NCBI RefSeq assembly: GCF_002953715.1
Contig: NZ_CP025012.1
Span: 4,761,001-4,825,000 of the forward strand
Length of the DNA: 64,000 nt
DNA from: Rhizobium leguminosarum
Lineage (GTDB): Bacteria > Pseudomonadota > Alphaproteobacteria > Rhizobiales > Rhizobiaceae
Direction: 5' to 3'
A program made the position numbers and the translations under genes. Below are positions 17,097-24,818 of this stretch, piece by piece; the first letter of the stretch is position 1, and every line of letters begins with the position of its first letter. The notes beneath the pieces were generated by a model. The model was not told where the DNA came from, did not search any database, and was given only the letters and a program-made list of their open reading frames with translations.

Positions 17097-17398
17097 CGCA
17101 AGACTCCATTATGTTCGCTATATGTTCCCATTTTGAAGTGAGGAAGTCAATGCAGGCCAGCAATCTCCGGCGGGGGGACGATCTTGGATATACAATCCAG
17201 TTAGCGCGGTTGATTCGGCCCATGCGCCCACCCCGAGGAGATAACTGTTTCGTGAGGGGATCACGATTGGAGTTGCGGGGCCGAGCATCTATGGCAGCCT
17301 TCGACAAGGGCGCGCTGTGACGCCGTTGGCCAACTGGAATTGAGTTCGCTCGGCCGATCTAGTCCCAACTGCTCGATGGCGGCATTGGATAAGAAATC
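17097..17398. other. Intergenic region between the small gene and the acyltransferase
   Basis: About 300 bp. Apart from the LexA-type box at its left end nothing was recognised; the short open frames have no ribosome sites. Confidence 0.5.
17113..17127. promoter_or_regulatory. LexA-type SOS box (GTTC-N7-GTTC)
   Basis: The sequence reads GTTC at 17113, seven bases (gctatat), then GTTC at 17124. This is exactly the direct-repeat LexA operator known from alphaproteobacteria. Read on the minus strand it is GAAC-N7-GAAC, 17 bp before the start codon at 17096. Confidence 0.65.
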
Positions 17399-18538
17399 TT
17401 ACGCGCTTATCGTCCTCGGTCGCGAAAGAGCCTTGCCTGCCTTTTGCCCCTGCAGCTCGATGAAGTTGTAGCCGACCCATGCCAAGGCATAGACGATCGG
17501 AACCGTAATAATCAGCGTCACCGCCCAGCGGGAGGGGTCGGTCATCGGATAATTCTGGATCAATGTGGCTATGACTGGCAGCATGACCAGAAGGTGAATC
17601 AGATAGGCGCCAAACGAAAGCTCCCCCAAGTGATGGCAGAATCTGTTGCCCAGGAACGCGCCGACTGGGCGCGCAACGCCCGCCACCACTCTGGGAAGCC
17701 TATCAACATGCACCAGTCCAAAGAACAAGGCGACGAGACAAACACGAACGGCTTGGTGGAGTACGGTCATAGCGCCACCAATCGGAATCAGGACCAATAG
17801 CGTTGCAACAACAAATGCCAGATAAGCCCGCCTGTTCGGCTTCATCCATAAGGCGCCTGCAAGCAACATTCCTGCAGCGAAAACGTGCATTTTCATCGGC
17901 AGGAATGTTGGCATCGGAAACCGCACACCAAGTCGATGAACGGCTAGTGCGGTTACGACACTCAAGATTACGATGCCGACGATGCCCTTCAGCCACCCAA
18001 CCCGACCAATGATGATCATCAGGAACGGGAGAGCCACGTAAAATTGCATCTCCAACCCGATGCTCCAATCCGGCAAGGCAGTGCGATACGCGTAGTGGGG
18101 GATGAGGCCGAATATAAATGTCAGGTGCGTTAGGTAGTTGGCGATGCTGCCGTCCACATAGCGCGTTGCTGCTTGCGGTGGTTTGCCGTTGAAGGCATCA
18201 ATAATCATCCGGACATCGTAGAGGTAGGGACCTAGAGCGAGGGCGACCACCAGCAGGACATAGTACAAGGGAGCGATGCGGCAGAATCGCCTCGTCCAAA
18301 AAAATCGCCAGGTATCGGGCGATTCCCACGGCTCTCTATCTCTGCGCAACTGATAGTGAAACACCATCAGGAAGCCTGATAGCATGATGAAAAGGTCTAC
18401 GCCGAGATCTGGGTCGCCAATGACCGGCACCTCGAAACCTGTCAAAAGGTGTGCATGACCGATCAAGACCCAAAGGGCCGCAATGCCGCGCATTCCATCC
18501 AAGCAGCCAATTCGGCCACCGCCTACGACGTTACCCAT
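17399..18538 (-). CDS. Acyltransferase 3 family membrane protein
   Basis: 379 residues from the ATG at 18538 (GGGAG five bases upstream); a longer frame to 18592 is less likely. The family signature is present: CLDGMRGIAALWVLIGHAH at ~12-30, then DLGVDLFIMLSGFLMVF and FFWTRRFCRIAPLYY. About ten membrane helices follow. It is a second OafA/ExoZ-type O-acyltransferase in the window, distinct from the one at 2676. Its codon use is more A/T-rich than that of the polysaccharide genes and it has no partner on its strand, which fits an accessory gene that changes surface-polysaccharide acylation. Confidence 0.85.
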   Translation of the reverse strand: MGNVVGGGRIGCLDGMRGIAALWVLIGHAHLLTGFEVPVIGDPDLGVDLFIMLSGFLMVFHYQLRRDREPWESPDTWRFFWTRRFCRIAPLYYVLLVVALALGPYLYDVRMIIDAFNGKPPQAATRYVDGSIANYLTHLTFIFGLIPHYAYRTALPDWSIGLEMQFYVALPFLMIIIGRVGWLKGIVGIVILSVVTALAVHRLGVRFPMPTFLPMKMHVFAAGMLLAGALWMKPNRRAYLAFVVATLLVLIPIGGAMTVLHQAVRVCLVALFFGLVHVDRLPRVVAGVARPVGAFLGNRFCHHLGELSFGAYLIHLLVMLPVIATLIQNYPMTDPSRWAVTLIITVPIVYALAWVGYNFIELQGQKAGKALSRPRTISA

Positions 18539-18706
18539 GTATTCTCCCGCTAAACATGTAGTCTTTGTGCATACCAAGGGCTGGATATGCAAGCGCAGGC
18601 GACGCCTTCAAAAAATTTTAGTCAATCCGGTTTTGCCTTGAGGCAGCGTAATATTATTATTGCTGAGCCAAATCTTTTGCCGGGAACGGCCGAGCGGGAT
18701 GCGTCG

Positions 18707-19099
18707 TCATTTCATCGGCGCGGCTGTTGCGGCATCCAGCTCGAACCTCATCCGGTCGTAACAAACTAGTTTGCGCGAACCATCCGCCTGGGTGGCATTG
18801 AAGAACACACTGCAAAATCGGCGACCATCGAACTCGGTCACTTCGTCGTCGCTATTCGGAAGCCGAACCCTTTGCAGTTTCGATGTCGTGCCGTCCCCAC
18901 ATACCATCACTTGCCGCGCGGCATCCGGCCGACACTTTGTCTCGGGTCTGTCGTGCCTACGGTAGGTGATCTGCGAGCGTTCAAAAATTATATATGAGTG
19001 ATCTTCTGAGAAGACGATAGGTAGGTAACAGCCTGAAAGAAGGCTTGCGCCTAGCATGACGGCAGGAAGCGTCATGGCCGAACCCAATTGCCTTCGCAT
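18707..19099 (-). CDS. Putative small lipoprotein
   Basis: 130 residues from the ATG at 19099. The N-terminus is basic, then hydrophobic, and ends in a lipobox LLSGC (Cys at ~23), so the mature protein should be anchored to a membrane by lipid. The mature part has four more Cys that could pair in the periplasm. No domain was recognised. The start has only a weak ribosome site (GAAG); a frame to 19147 would place the lipobox too far inside. It lies just outside the left repeat of the tRNA-Leu island. Confidence 0.6.
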   Translation of the reverse strand: MRRQLGSAMTLPAVMLGASLLSGCYLPIVFSEDHSYIIFERSQITYRRHDRPETKCRPDAARQVMVCGDGTTSKLQRVRLPNSDDEVTEFDGRRFCSVFFNATQADGSRKLVCYDRMRFELDAATAAPMK

Positions 19100-19226
19100 A
19101 TTGCTTACTTCGTCCCAAATTAGCCATGGCCCGTGAAATCGTAGCACTATAGTGTGGGCCGGTGTAGCAGTCGAGAACGGCCACCCCTTTGAAAGGGTGA
19201 ATATTCAACAATTTAAAAGGGAATAA

Positions 19227-19252
19227 AATGGAACGGTGCCCAAAAGAGGACT
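19227..19252 (-). repeat. Partial copy of the tRNA-Leu 3' end (att-like direct repeat, left)
   Basis: These 26 bases match 22841-22866, the 3' end of tRNA-Leu with its CCA, at 24 positions (mismatches at the base after ggaa and within ccca[a/g]aag). The orientation is direct. This is the pattern left when an element integrates into a tRNA 3' end. Confidence 0.75.
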
Positions 19253-19336
19253 GCGCATTCTTGCCCCTTCCAGATTGATTTCTTTGCATTGTTCAAACGT
19301 AGCACAGGGGTTGTTACAGGATTTCGTTACAAGCCC

Positions 19337-21265
19337 CTACTTTGGGGGCTCAAGCTCTTTGGGCAGCCGGATTCTCTCCCAACTGATTGGGGTCTCGTCG
19401 AGATCGAGTTGAAAGCCACGTAGCGCTTGCCCATCCTGCGAAATGCTCAACAGCACCCGCCGCTCGGACCCGATTGATGCGAGCAAAGAATTTGGGCTGT
19501 CGCCCCCCTCACGCTTAATGACGCCCTCGAGCGCCGATCCAAACCTGTTTAAGCTTACGGTTATCTTCACCGTCTCCTTGACCGTGGTGTCACCGAGGAG
19601 GCCTCTCCGAACCACATCCTTTGCGAGCTCGATTGTGCCCAAATAGCTGCCATTGCGGCTATCTACCAGCCGGAGAGGACCATCGGATGTTAGCCAATCG
19701 CCGGCAAGATCGGGTCCCTCAAACGAAATAGCTGAATTCCCAATAGCTTTCCTGAGTTTTTGACGAGCTTGTCCGATCTTCATTGCGTTCGACAGGCTTG
19801 AAGCTTCTTCTGCCTTTGCAGCCTGAAGCGCACTTAAAGCCGTGACTACACTTTGGTCGTGATCTTCTTTGGCTATCGCTACCTCGGCCTGCTGTTTCGC
19901 TTCGGCAAAGAATCCAGCACCAATCATCACATGCGCCAGATTCCCATCGGATAGCGTCTCGCCTTTTGCGGACCCTTCTTGATAAGCCGCAACCGACATA
20001 CCCTTCATCAGAAGGCGCGAATACGCTACTCCTAAGTTATTCCATGCGACTCCGCTTCGCTCAGACTGCGGGATCGCGTCATAATGCAGCATTGAGAGCT
20101 GGTTTTGATTTGCCTCGGTGTATTCATAGGCCAACCTGAACCGGGCATTTGTATCCTCCGGCTGCTTTGCGACGGCAACCTCCAAGATAGATTTGGCAAT
20201 CTCACGAAAGCCAGCATACTGCGCTATGCTTTCTAATGCTCGTAGGTACGCGAGTTCGGCCTCATGGCCGCTCCTTGGGACAGCATTTAGTCCGTGTAGT
20301 AGGCTCCGCGCTCTTTCCAGCGGGTCCCCAGCACTATCGATCTTCACGGCCCGTGTGACTATCACGCTCGCTAGTGCCATTTCTTTGGCGTGGGACAGGG
20401 CCTCTAAGAGCAGGTTGCCGGCCTCCTCGCTCGGTCCATAGCGCAACAGTGCTCGCGCCAATATTTCTTTCAGGGCGGCGTTCTTCGGAAACTTTTCGCT
20501 GTTGGCCCGGATGGTTGAGATGTCTCTCGACGTGCCGTAGGCAACCTCCGCGTACTGCTTGCTCGACTCCCAGAGAGCAACGTCTTCAACCGATGTGGCG
20601 AACTTCGATTGAAAAAACTGCTCACTGACATGTGCGGCCAAAGCGTTGTTTTTAGATATCGTCGCGAACAAGTAGTTCCATCGGAAATCGTCAGCGCCCC
20701 AATCCGTTGTTGGCGGAGAATTCTCCAATTCATCGGCTGTTGATGGTTCTGCTTCTGCCGTGGCCTCTTCCCCCGTGGCTTCGGCGATCTCGACACGGGA
20801 AAGTACCCCAAGCTTCGCCATTGCCCTCTTTATTCTGCTGCACGCTGGCCCCAATGCCGCCTCTGGGCTGGTGGGTAGTAGCGAAGCATCGTAGGTTTCG
20901 GGGTAGATCCCGGCGAGGTCAGAAGGGAGGTGGAGGTCCACCCCTCGCGGAGCAATCAAAAATGTCCGCTCACGGCCAAGGCGACCTATAGCCAAGCCGA
21001 GCTCAAAGATGATGTTATCACGCACCGCTTTTAGTTCTTTGCCCCGGATCACTGTATGGTCGTCCGCTTCGGGGGCGCATACGAGCACTGCAAAATCGGA
21101 CTGCTTCAACCGGCCTTCGAGTGCTATGAGCGGATATTGAGTGGGCTCGAAGGTGTCCTGTGTCCACGGAATTGGATTAACGTCGTAGTCCAAGAGTGTT
21201 TGCACCAATTCGGCGACCTGCTTCTGTTCCACAGACGAGCCAATAAAGACGTTAGGTTTCGCCAT
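19337..21265 (-). CDS. TIR-like nucleotide-binding domain + TPR protein
   Basis: 642 residues. Residues 4-~105 match the TIR-like (CAP12/TNB) domain: VFIGSS at 6-11, WTQDTF at 34-39, SDFAVLV, then RDNIIFELG at 82-90, in which the Glu of FELG is the presumed NAD-cleaving residue, and GRERTFLI. A charged linker (~155-195) is followed by helical repeats with TPR-like spacing (~200-510; for example GVAWNNLGVAYSRLL) and a C-terminal beta-rich domain (~515-642, GDWLTSDGPLRL onward). Related TIR-like proteins consume NAD or signal in abortive anti-phage responses. No cyclase (CBASS) gene is nearby. The TPR/beta part would be the sensor, which is inference. Confidence 0.8.
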   Translation of the reverse strand: MAKPNVFIGSSVEQKQVAELVQTLLDYDVNPIPWTQDTFEPTQYPLIALEGRLKQSDFAVLVCAPEADDHTVIRGKELKAVRDNIIFELGLAIGRLGRERTFLIAPRGVDLHLPSDLAGIYPETYDASLLPTSPEAALGPACSRIKRAMAKLGVLSRVEIAEATGEEATAEAEPSTADELENSPPTTDWGADDFRWNYLFATISKNNALAAHVSEQFFQSKFATSVEDVALWESSKQYAEVAYGTSRDISTIRANSEKFPKNAALKEILARALLRYGPSEEAGNLLLEALSHAKEMALASVIVTRAVKIDSAGDPLERARSLLHGLNAVPRSGHEAELAYLRALESIAQYAGFREIAKSILEVAVAKQPEDTNARFRLAYEYTEANQNQLSMLHYDAIPQSERSGVAWNNLGVAYSRLLMKGMSVAAYQEGSAKGETLSDGNLAHVMIGAGFFAEAKQQAEVAIAKEDHDQSVVTALSALQAAKAEEASSLSNAMKIGQARQKLRKAIGNSAISFEGPDLAGDWLTSDGPLRLVDSRNGSYLGTIELAKDVVRRGLLGDTTVKETVKITVSLNRFGSALEGVIKREGGDSPNSLLASIGSERRVLLSISQDGQALRGFQLDLDETPISWERIRLPKELEPPK

Positions 21266-21529
21266 GTTATGGGTGTGCTCCGTACAGTTAGGTGCCTACA
21301 AATACGAATAGAACGAAACCATTGGCTCAACTGCAAGTGAATAAGCGCCTGATCCACAACGAGTGGGCCGCGCGGGTCCATGCTCGAAGTTGGCTCGGGA
21401 ACCCCCATTTTAAACAGGGGTCACATATCGCAGAGGTAATCACGTAGGAGCGGCGGCGCGGTTTGCCCCCGTGCCCCTGCAAGGGGTTCCATATGCCAGC
21501 ATGATGCGGTCCCATTGGTCGTGGCTCGG
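21266..21529. other. Gap between the HEPN and TIR-like genes
   Basis: 264 bp with no convincing gene. It should hold the promoter of the TIR-like gene. A short inverted motif (cccccatttta / taaacaggggt, near 21400-21420) is imperfect. Confidence 0.4.
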
Positions 21530-22048
21530 CTACGGCAGAACAAGGGCATCGTATGTATCCATCAGCAGCGCGGTAGCGTGATGGAAGTTGTCATGTTGAT
21601 CGTGCAGATCGTACAGCCACTTGTTTCCGTGGAAGAGATTGTTGCGGTATCGATAAACAATGATCAAGCTGGCCTTGAGTGTGTCGGCATCGCTCGGTAG
21701 AGGCGCAGCCAAGGTGTGCGCCACAAAGTCTGCGTCAGGCCCTGGTTGAAACCTTAGCATCGGAAAGTGGGCGCTTGGCTGACCATCTGGATAGTAGCGG
21801 GCTTGAAAGTACTGAAAGCGACCCCTGAGGTTGTGCACGCTTTCAATCCCGACGTGGCCGTTATCTACCAAGTGCCTGATGCAGGAGATGTTAAATGTAC
21901 CCTCGCGCCCCATGCTCTCCATCGCACGCAACTCAAATAGACCCCATACAAGGCTGAAATCTGCAGCAGCACGACGCTCGGCTGGCGAGAGCTCGCCGTA
22001 ACCGGGTTGTCTGATCGCAAGCCACTTTCTTGGACGAATTTGCCCCAC
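21530..22048 (-). CDS. HEPN-motif protein (candidate RNase or toxin)
   Basis: 172 residues. Near the C-terminus the motif RNNLFHG (R-x4-H, about residue 134) sits in a helix-rich context (LIIVYRYRNNLFHGNKW), as in Apea-like HEPN proteins, where Arg and His form the RNase or AMP-transfer site. The N-terminal half (ELSPAERRAAADFSLVWGLFELRAM) is helical too, as expected for the up-down bundle. The only start available after an in-frame stop is a GTG at 22048, and the 5' end touches the recombinase remnant. It lies on the same strand as, and upstream of, the TIR-like gene, so the pair may act together. Confidence 0.65.
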   Translation of the reverse strand: MGQIRPRKWLAIRQPGYGELSPAERRAAADFSLVWGLFELRAMESMGREGTFNISCIRHLVDNGHVGIESVHNLRGRFQYFQARYYPDGQPSAHFPMLRFQPGPDADFVAHTLAAPLPSDADTLKASLIIVYRYRNNLFHGNKWLYDLHDQHDNFHHATALLMDTYDALVLP

Positions 22049-22078
22049 CTCCGTGCTCTCTACAGCCTAAAGAGGTTG

Positions 22079-22473
22079 TTGCCAAAAGAGAAGCGGATGG
22101 CGTGGCTAGTGACCTCCTCAACATCGTCAACGAACTGAAGGCCAAGGACGTGGAGCTCCTTGTACTTGATCAGAGCATAGACACCAGCTCACCCGCAGGC
22201 CGCGCCATGTTGCAGATGCTTGCTGTGTTCGCTGAGTTTGAGACGGCCATCCGGGCAGAGCGCCAGGTGGATGGCATAGCGAAGGCCAAGGAGAACGGCA
22301 CCAAGTTTGGCAGGAAGCCGCAAGCTACGGACGATGTGGTCTCCGATATCTGCCGCATGCGAGCAGAGGGGCTTCTCATCAAGGACATCATGAAGGCCAC
22401 CGGGCTCAGTAAAGCCACCGCCTACAGGGCATTGGGCGGGGTGGAAGGTGAGCAGCAGGGCGCGCTTGCGTAG
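22079..22473 (+). pseudogene. Serine recombinase (resolvase/invertase), 5'-truncated
   Basis: The visible protein begins in the middle of the catalytic domain (DLLNIVNELKAKDVELLVL). It continues through the conserved SIDTSSPAGRAMLQMLAVFAEFET and the E-helix R-x2-ER, and ends with a helix-turn-helix (IKDIMKATGLSKATAYRAL). The first ~60 residues, including the catalytic Ser and its RVS-type motif, are absent, so it cannot catalyse strand exchange. The 5' break coincides with the start of the divergent HEPN gene, which suggests rearrangement there. Confidence 0.8.
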
Positions 22474-22733
22474 CCCACCGGCCGCTCAAAAGCATTACGC
22501 AGGGCCTCAACGTACTGCTCTACGCAAGACAACGCCTCAGCCTGTCGGACCTTCACCTCAGCCGGGTTGGCCGTGTGGAGCGAAAATCGTATGCTTTGCG
22601 TGCTGGGCGTGACCTTGAAGTCTACCGTGCCATTGGCAAGGGGAATGACCAAGCTGTGGCTTACCAAGCGTTTCCATAGATCGGCGGGAATACGCTTCAC
22701 GAAGTGAGGATTTGGAGAGCCCTTAGGAGCCAT
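22474..22733 (-). pseudogene. Tyrosine integrase N-terminal fragment
   Basis: The ATG at 22733 opens a stretch (MAPKGSPNPHFVKRIPADLW, then STQSIRFSLHTANPAEVKVR) that matches the N-terminal DNA-binding domain of phage-type integrases (DUF6538-like). Homology stops where the serine recombinase remnant begins (~22475); the catalytic domain with the Arg-His-Arg-Tyr residues is missing. Its place 115 bp from tRNA-Leu is where the integrase of a tRNA-targeted element would be expected. Confidence 0.65.
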
Positions 22734-22847
22734 TGGGCGGACAAGCGCTCAAGCGCATCGTGGCTGGCCCTTGCTACAAGGCCCCAAATGCACAACTCTA
22801 GTTGAAAAGGCTTAACTCCTTGATCTTGGTAGCGATCAAGAATGGAA

Positions 22848-22934
22848 TGGTGCCCAGAAGAGGACTCGAACCTCCACACCCTTTCGGGTACCAGCACCTG
22901 AAGCTGGCGCGTCTACCAATTCCGCCATCTGGGC
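22848..22934 (-). tRNA. tRNA-Leu(CAG)
   Basis: On the minus strand the 5' GCCCAGA acceptor pairs with TCTGGGC, followed by discriminator A and an encoded CCA. The anticodon stem CCAGC/GCTGG encloses the loop TTCAGGT, giving anticodon CAG. The long variable arm (GGTACCCGAAAGGGTG) marks a class II tRNA, and GGTTCGAGTCC is the T loop. A 7-bp stem-loop (22818-22839) followed by TTTT on the minus strand may end the transcript. Confidence 0.95.
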
Positions 22935-22944
22935 GACGGAGAGC

Positions 22945-22973
22945 GATGTAAGGGGGTGGCTCCTGACTGTCAA
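22945..22973 (-). promoter_or_regulatory. Sigma-70 promoter of tRNA-Leu
   Basis: On the minus strand a perfect -35 TTGACA (22973-22968) is followed by 17 bases and the -10 TACATC (22950-22945). The tRNA 5' end lies 10 bases further. Confidence 0.8.
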
Positions 22974-23103
22974 CTGGGTTTTTGAAGTTTTTCTGACAGT
23001 TAGTGAAAAAGCAGCCGATCACATGGGCGGGAGCGCCGGAGGGCGGGCATAGCGCTCCGGCTGGTGCGCCCTATATAAGGGAAATACCCGAAAGGAATGC
23101 CTC

Positions 23104-23523
23104 ATGCTTGCTCCCCGCACGCTTCTGCTCGCCGGCCTTCTCGCCATTCTCGCGCCCGCAATCGCCGGGGCTGATTCGCTGAAGCTGGGCAAGCCGGGGG
23201 TCGGGCCGCTCAATACGGGATCGACGCTCTGCGATTTTCGCGGCTGCTTCGGGTTCGGGCCGCAGCAATGGCATCGTCCCGCCTATGTCCAGCCGAACTA
23301 CCGTCCGCGCGGCGCGGGGCCGACCTATTACCGGCCGGGCGCTGCCGGGCCGCCGCAGCTGACCTATGATCCGCCGCCGGTGCAAAGGGTGCAGCCGAAG
23401 GCGCGCGACATGAACAGCCATGCCGCCTGGTGCAGCAACGAGTACCGATCCTACAATCCGAGGACGGATCGTTTCCTCACCTATGAGGGCATCTACAAGA
23501 CCTGCCGCTCGCCCTACCGCTGA
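23104..23523 (+). CDS. BA14K family secreted protein
   Basis: 139 residues with a signal peptide (~1-22, LLAGLLAILAPAIAGA). A Pro/Gly/Tyr-rich middle (~50-95) is followed by the BA14K-type C-terminus: HAAWCSNEYRSYNPRTDRF and TCRSPYR, with the two Cys and aromatic residues conserved in the family. The Brucella BA14K protein is an immunoreactive, lectin-like surface protein; members are typical of Rhizobiales. A clear ribosome site (AAAGGA) and a TATAAG-like -10 lie upstream. The gene is convergent to the SelW-like gene with a gap of 9 bp. Confidence 0.85.
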   Translation: MLAPRTLLLAGLLAILAPAIAGADSLKLGKPGVGPLNTGSTLCDFRGCFGFGPQQWHRPAYVQPNYRPRGAGPTYYRPGAAGPPQLTYDPPPVQRVQPKARDMNSHAAWCSNEYRSYNPRTDRFLTYEGIYKTCRSPYR

Positions 23524-23532
23524 CTGTCGTGA

Positions 23533-23826
23533 TCAGCTTTCGAGCGAGGCGCGGTCGACGTGGCCGAGATCGCGGCCGGGCTCGACGATGTCGCGGACCC
23601 GCTGCTTCAGCTCCTTCGGCCCGGGAAAGCCGCCGTCGCGCTTGCGCTCCCAGATGAGGTCGCCATTGACGCGGATCTCGAAATTGCCGCCGGTGGCGGG
23701 GATCAGCGCCACTTCGCCGAGACTGTCGGAAAAGGTATGCAGTAGTTCCTGCGCCATCCAGCTGGCGCGCAGCAGCCAGTTGCACTGGGTGCAGTAGAGG
23801 ATCGTGACGCGGGCTTTTTCGGTCAT
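23533..23826 (-). CDS. SelT/SelW/SelH family (Rdx) protein
   Basis: 97 residues from the ATG at 23826. The thioredoxin-like Rdx fold is recognised by the N-terminal beta strand and CxxC (ILYCTQCNWLLRA; C12, C15), GEVALIPATGGNFEI and the C-terminal WERKRDGGFPGPKELKQRVRD. In some organisms the second Cys of the motif is selenocysteine; here both are plain Cys. The role is probably redox-related and cytoplasmic; the substrate is unknown. A longer frame to 23934 runs into the RIME repeat and is spurious. Confidence 0.9.
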   Translation of the reverse strand: MTEKARVTILYCTQCNWLLRASWMAQELLHTFSDSLGEVALIPATGGNFEIRVNGDLIWERKRDGGFPGPKELKQRVRDIVEPGRDLGHVDRASLES

Positions 23827-23889
23827 GGCGATGTCCTTTCGTTTGTTGAGATTTAAGCCCTGTAGCGCGTGCGCGCAATCGCCCTCGCT

Positions 23890-24005
23890 AGAGCATGATG
23901 CCGAAAAGTGTGAGCGGTTTTCGGGCGACATCATGCTCTAACTATTTAAATAAGAACAGGATTCAGATTTTGGGCCGAACCGGCCTAAAGCCTGAATCCT
24001 GTTCT
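23890..24005. repeat. RIME-type element, copy 2
   Basis: The same two palindromes as at 3710: gagcatgatg..catcatgctc, then agaacaggat..atcctgttct. The second stem contains cctgaatcc instead of atcatcc near its end. It lies between the divergent SelW-like and amidotransferase genes. Confidence 0.85.
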
Positions 24006-24069
24006 GGCGTCTTGCGCGCCGCTCTCCGCCATGGTCTCTTCCGCTGGTCGGCCATACCAGGAAGAGCCC

Positions 24070-24807
24070 ATGCGCGTCGCAGTCATCGAAAATATGCGGA
24101 ATACCGGCCTCGGTGCGCTTGCCGCAGCCCTCGGCGAAGCGGGCGCGGAGATTGAGTGGTTCCGGGTGTGGCAGGATGGCGTCCTGCCGAAAGATATATC
24201 CGGCCATGACGCGCTGGTCGTTCTCGGCGGCGAGCAGAGCGCGCTGGATGACGAAACCCACCCCTACCTGCCGGAGCTCGCCCGGCTCACGCGCCGCTTT
24301 GGCGATGCCGGCAAGGCGGTGCTCGGCATCTGCCTCGGCAGCCAGATCCTCGCCCGCGCTTATGGCGCCGACAATCACTTGGGAATCGCCCGCGAATTCG
24401 GCTGGCACGGGATCGGCGTCACCGCCGAGGGCCGGGCCGATCCGCTGCTGTCGGCGCTTGGCGGCGAATTCACCATCTTCGAATGGCATGCTGACACGTT
24501 TTCCCTGCCTGAGGGCGCGGTGCATCTCGCCTCGAGCCCCGTTGCCGAGAACCAGGCCTTCCGCATCGGCCGCGCCGTCTATGGCACCCAGTTCCATTTT
24601 GAGGCCAATTCGGACGTCGTCGCGCAATGGAAGGCCGAATTCCCCGATACGATTGCGCGCATCGCGCCGGGCTGGCTGGAAAACCATGCCGAACTGGCGG
24701 CAAGACATGGCGGAGCCGCCGATGCCGCGGGCCTTGCCATCGCGCGCGCCTGGGTTAGCCTGATCGAACGGGAAGGGGTCGAAATGCTGTCGCAGGCCTC
24801 GGCGTAA
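24070..24807 (+). CDS. Class I glutamine amidotransferase-like protein
   Basis: 245 residues from the ATG at 24070 (AGGAAGAG upstream). The GATase triad is complete: C88 in LGICLGSQ, H176 and E178 in YGTQFHFEAN. There is no synthase domain, so it is a stand-alone amidotransferase of the GuaA-N-like or gamma-glutamyl-hydrolase type; the acceptor is unknown. It is followed 11 bp later by an acetyltransferase gene on the same strand, probably cotranscribed. Confidence 0.85.
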   Translation: MRVAVIENMRNTGLGALAAALGEAGAEIEWFRVWQDGVLPKDISGHDALVVLGGEQSALDDETHPYLPELARLTRRFGDAGKAVLGICLGSQILARAYGADNHLGIAREFGWHGIGVTAEGRADPLLSALGGEFTIFEWHADTFSLPEGAVHLASSPVAENQAFRIGRAVYGTQFHFEANSDVVAQWKAEFPDTIARIAPGWLENHAELAARHGGAADAAGLAIARAWVSLIEREGVEMLSQASA

Positions 24808-24818
24808 GGGGCGATGCG

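Larger units (their letters stand above)
19227..22866. mobile_element. Small genomic island at tRNA-Leu(CAG)
   Basis: About 3.6 kb lie between the 26-bp direct repeats. The content is a TIR-like/TPR gene, a HEPN-motif gene, a 5'-truncated serine recombinase and the N-terminal piece of a tyrosine integrase beside the tRNA. The DNA is visibly less GC-rich than the flanking core. The mobility genes are broken, so the island is probably fixed. The cargo pair resembles accessory genes of phage-defence islands, which is inference. Confidence 0.7.

Noticed and set aside
17111..17320. 69-codon plus-strand frame at the LexA-type box
   Set aside because: Its ATG lies within the box, there is no ribosome site and the composition is random.
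19337..21265. CBASS assignment for the TIR-like gene
   Set aside because: No nucleotidyl-cyclase (CD-NTase), STING or Cap2/Cap3-type gene lies nearby, so the label would go beyond the sequence.
21327..21515. Possible small gene between the HEPN and TIR-like genes
   Set aside because: No ribosome site, Trp/Cys/Arg-rich random composition, and no motif.
22422..22473. C-terminal 17 codons of the integrase-like open frame
   Set aside because: They are antisense to the conserved end of the serine recombinase remnant, so integrase homology is taken to stop near 22474.
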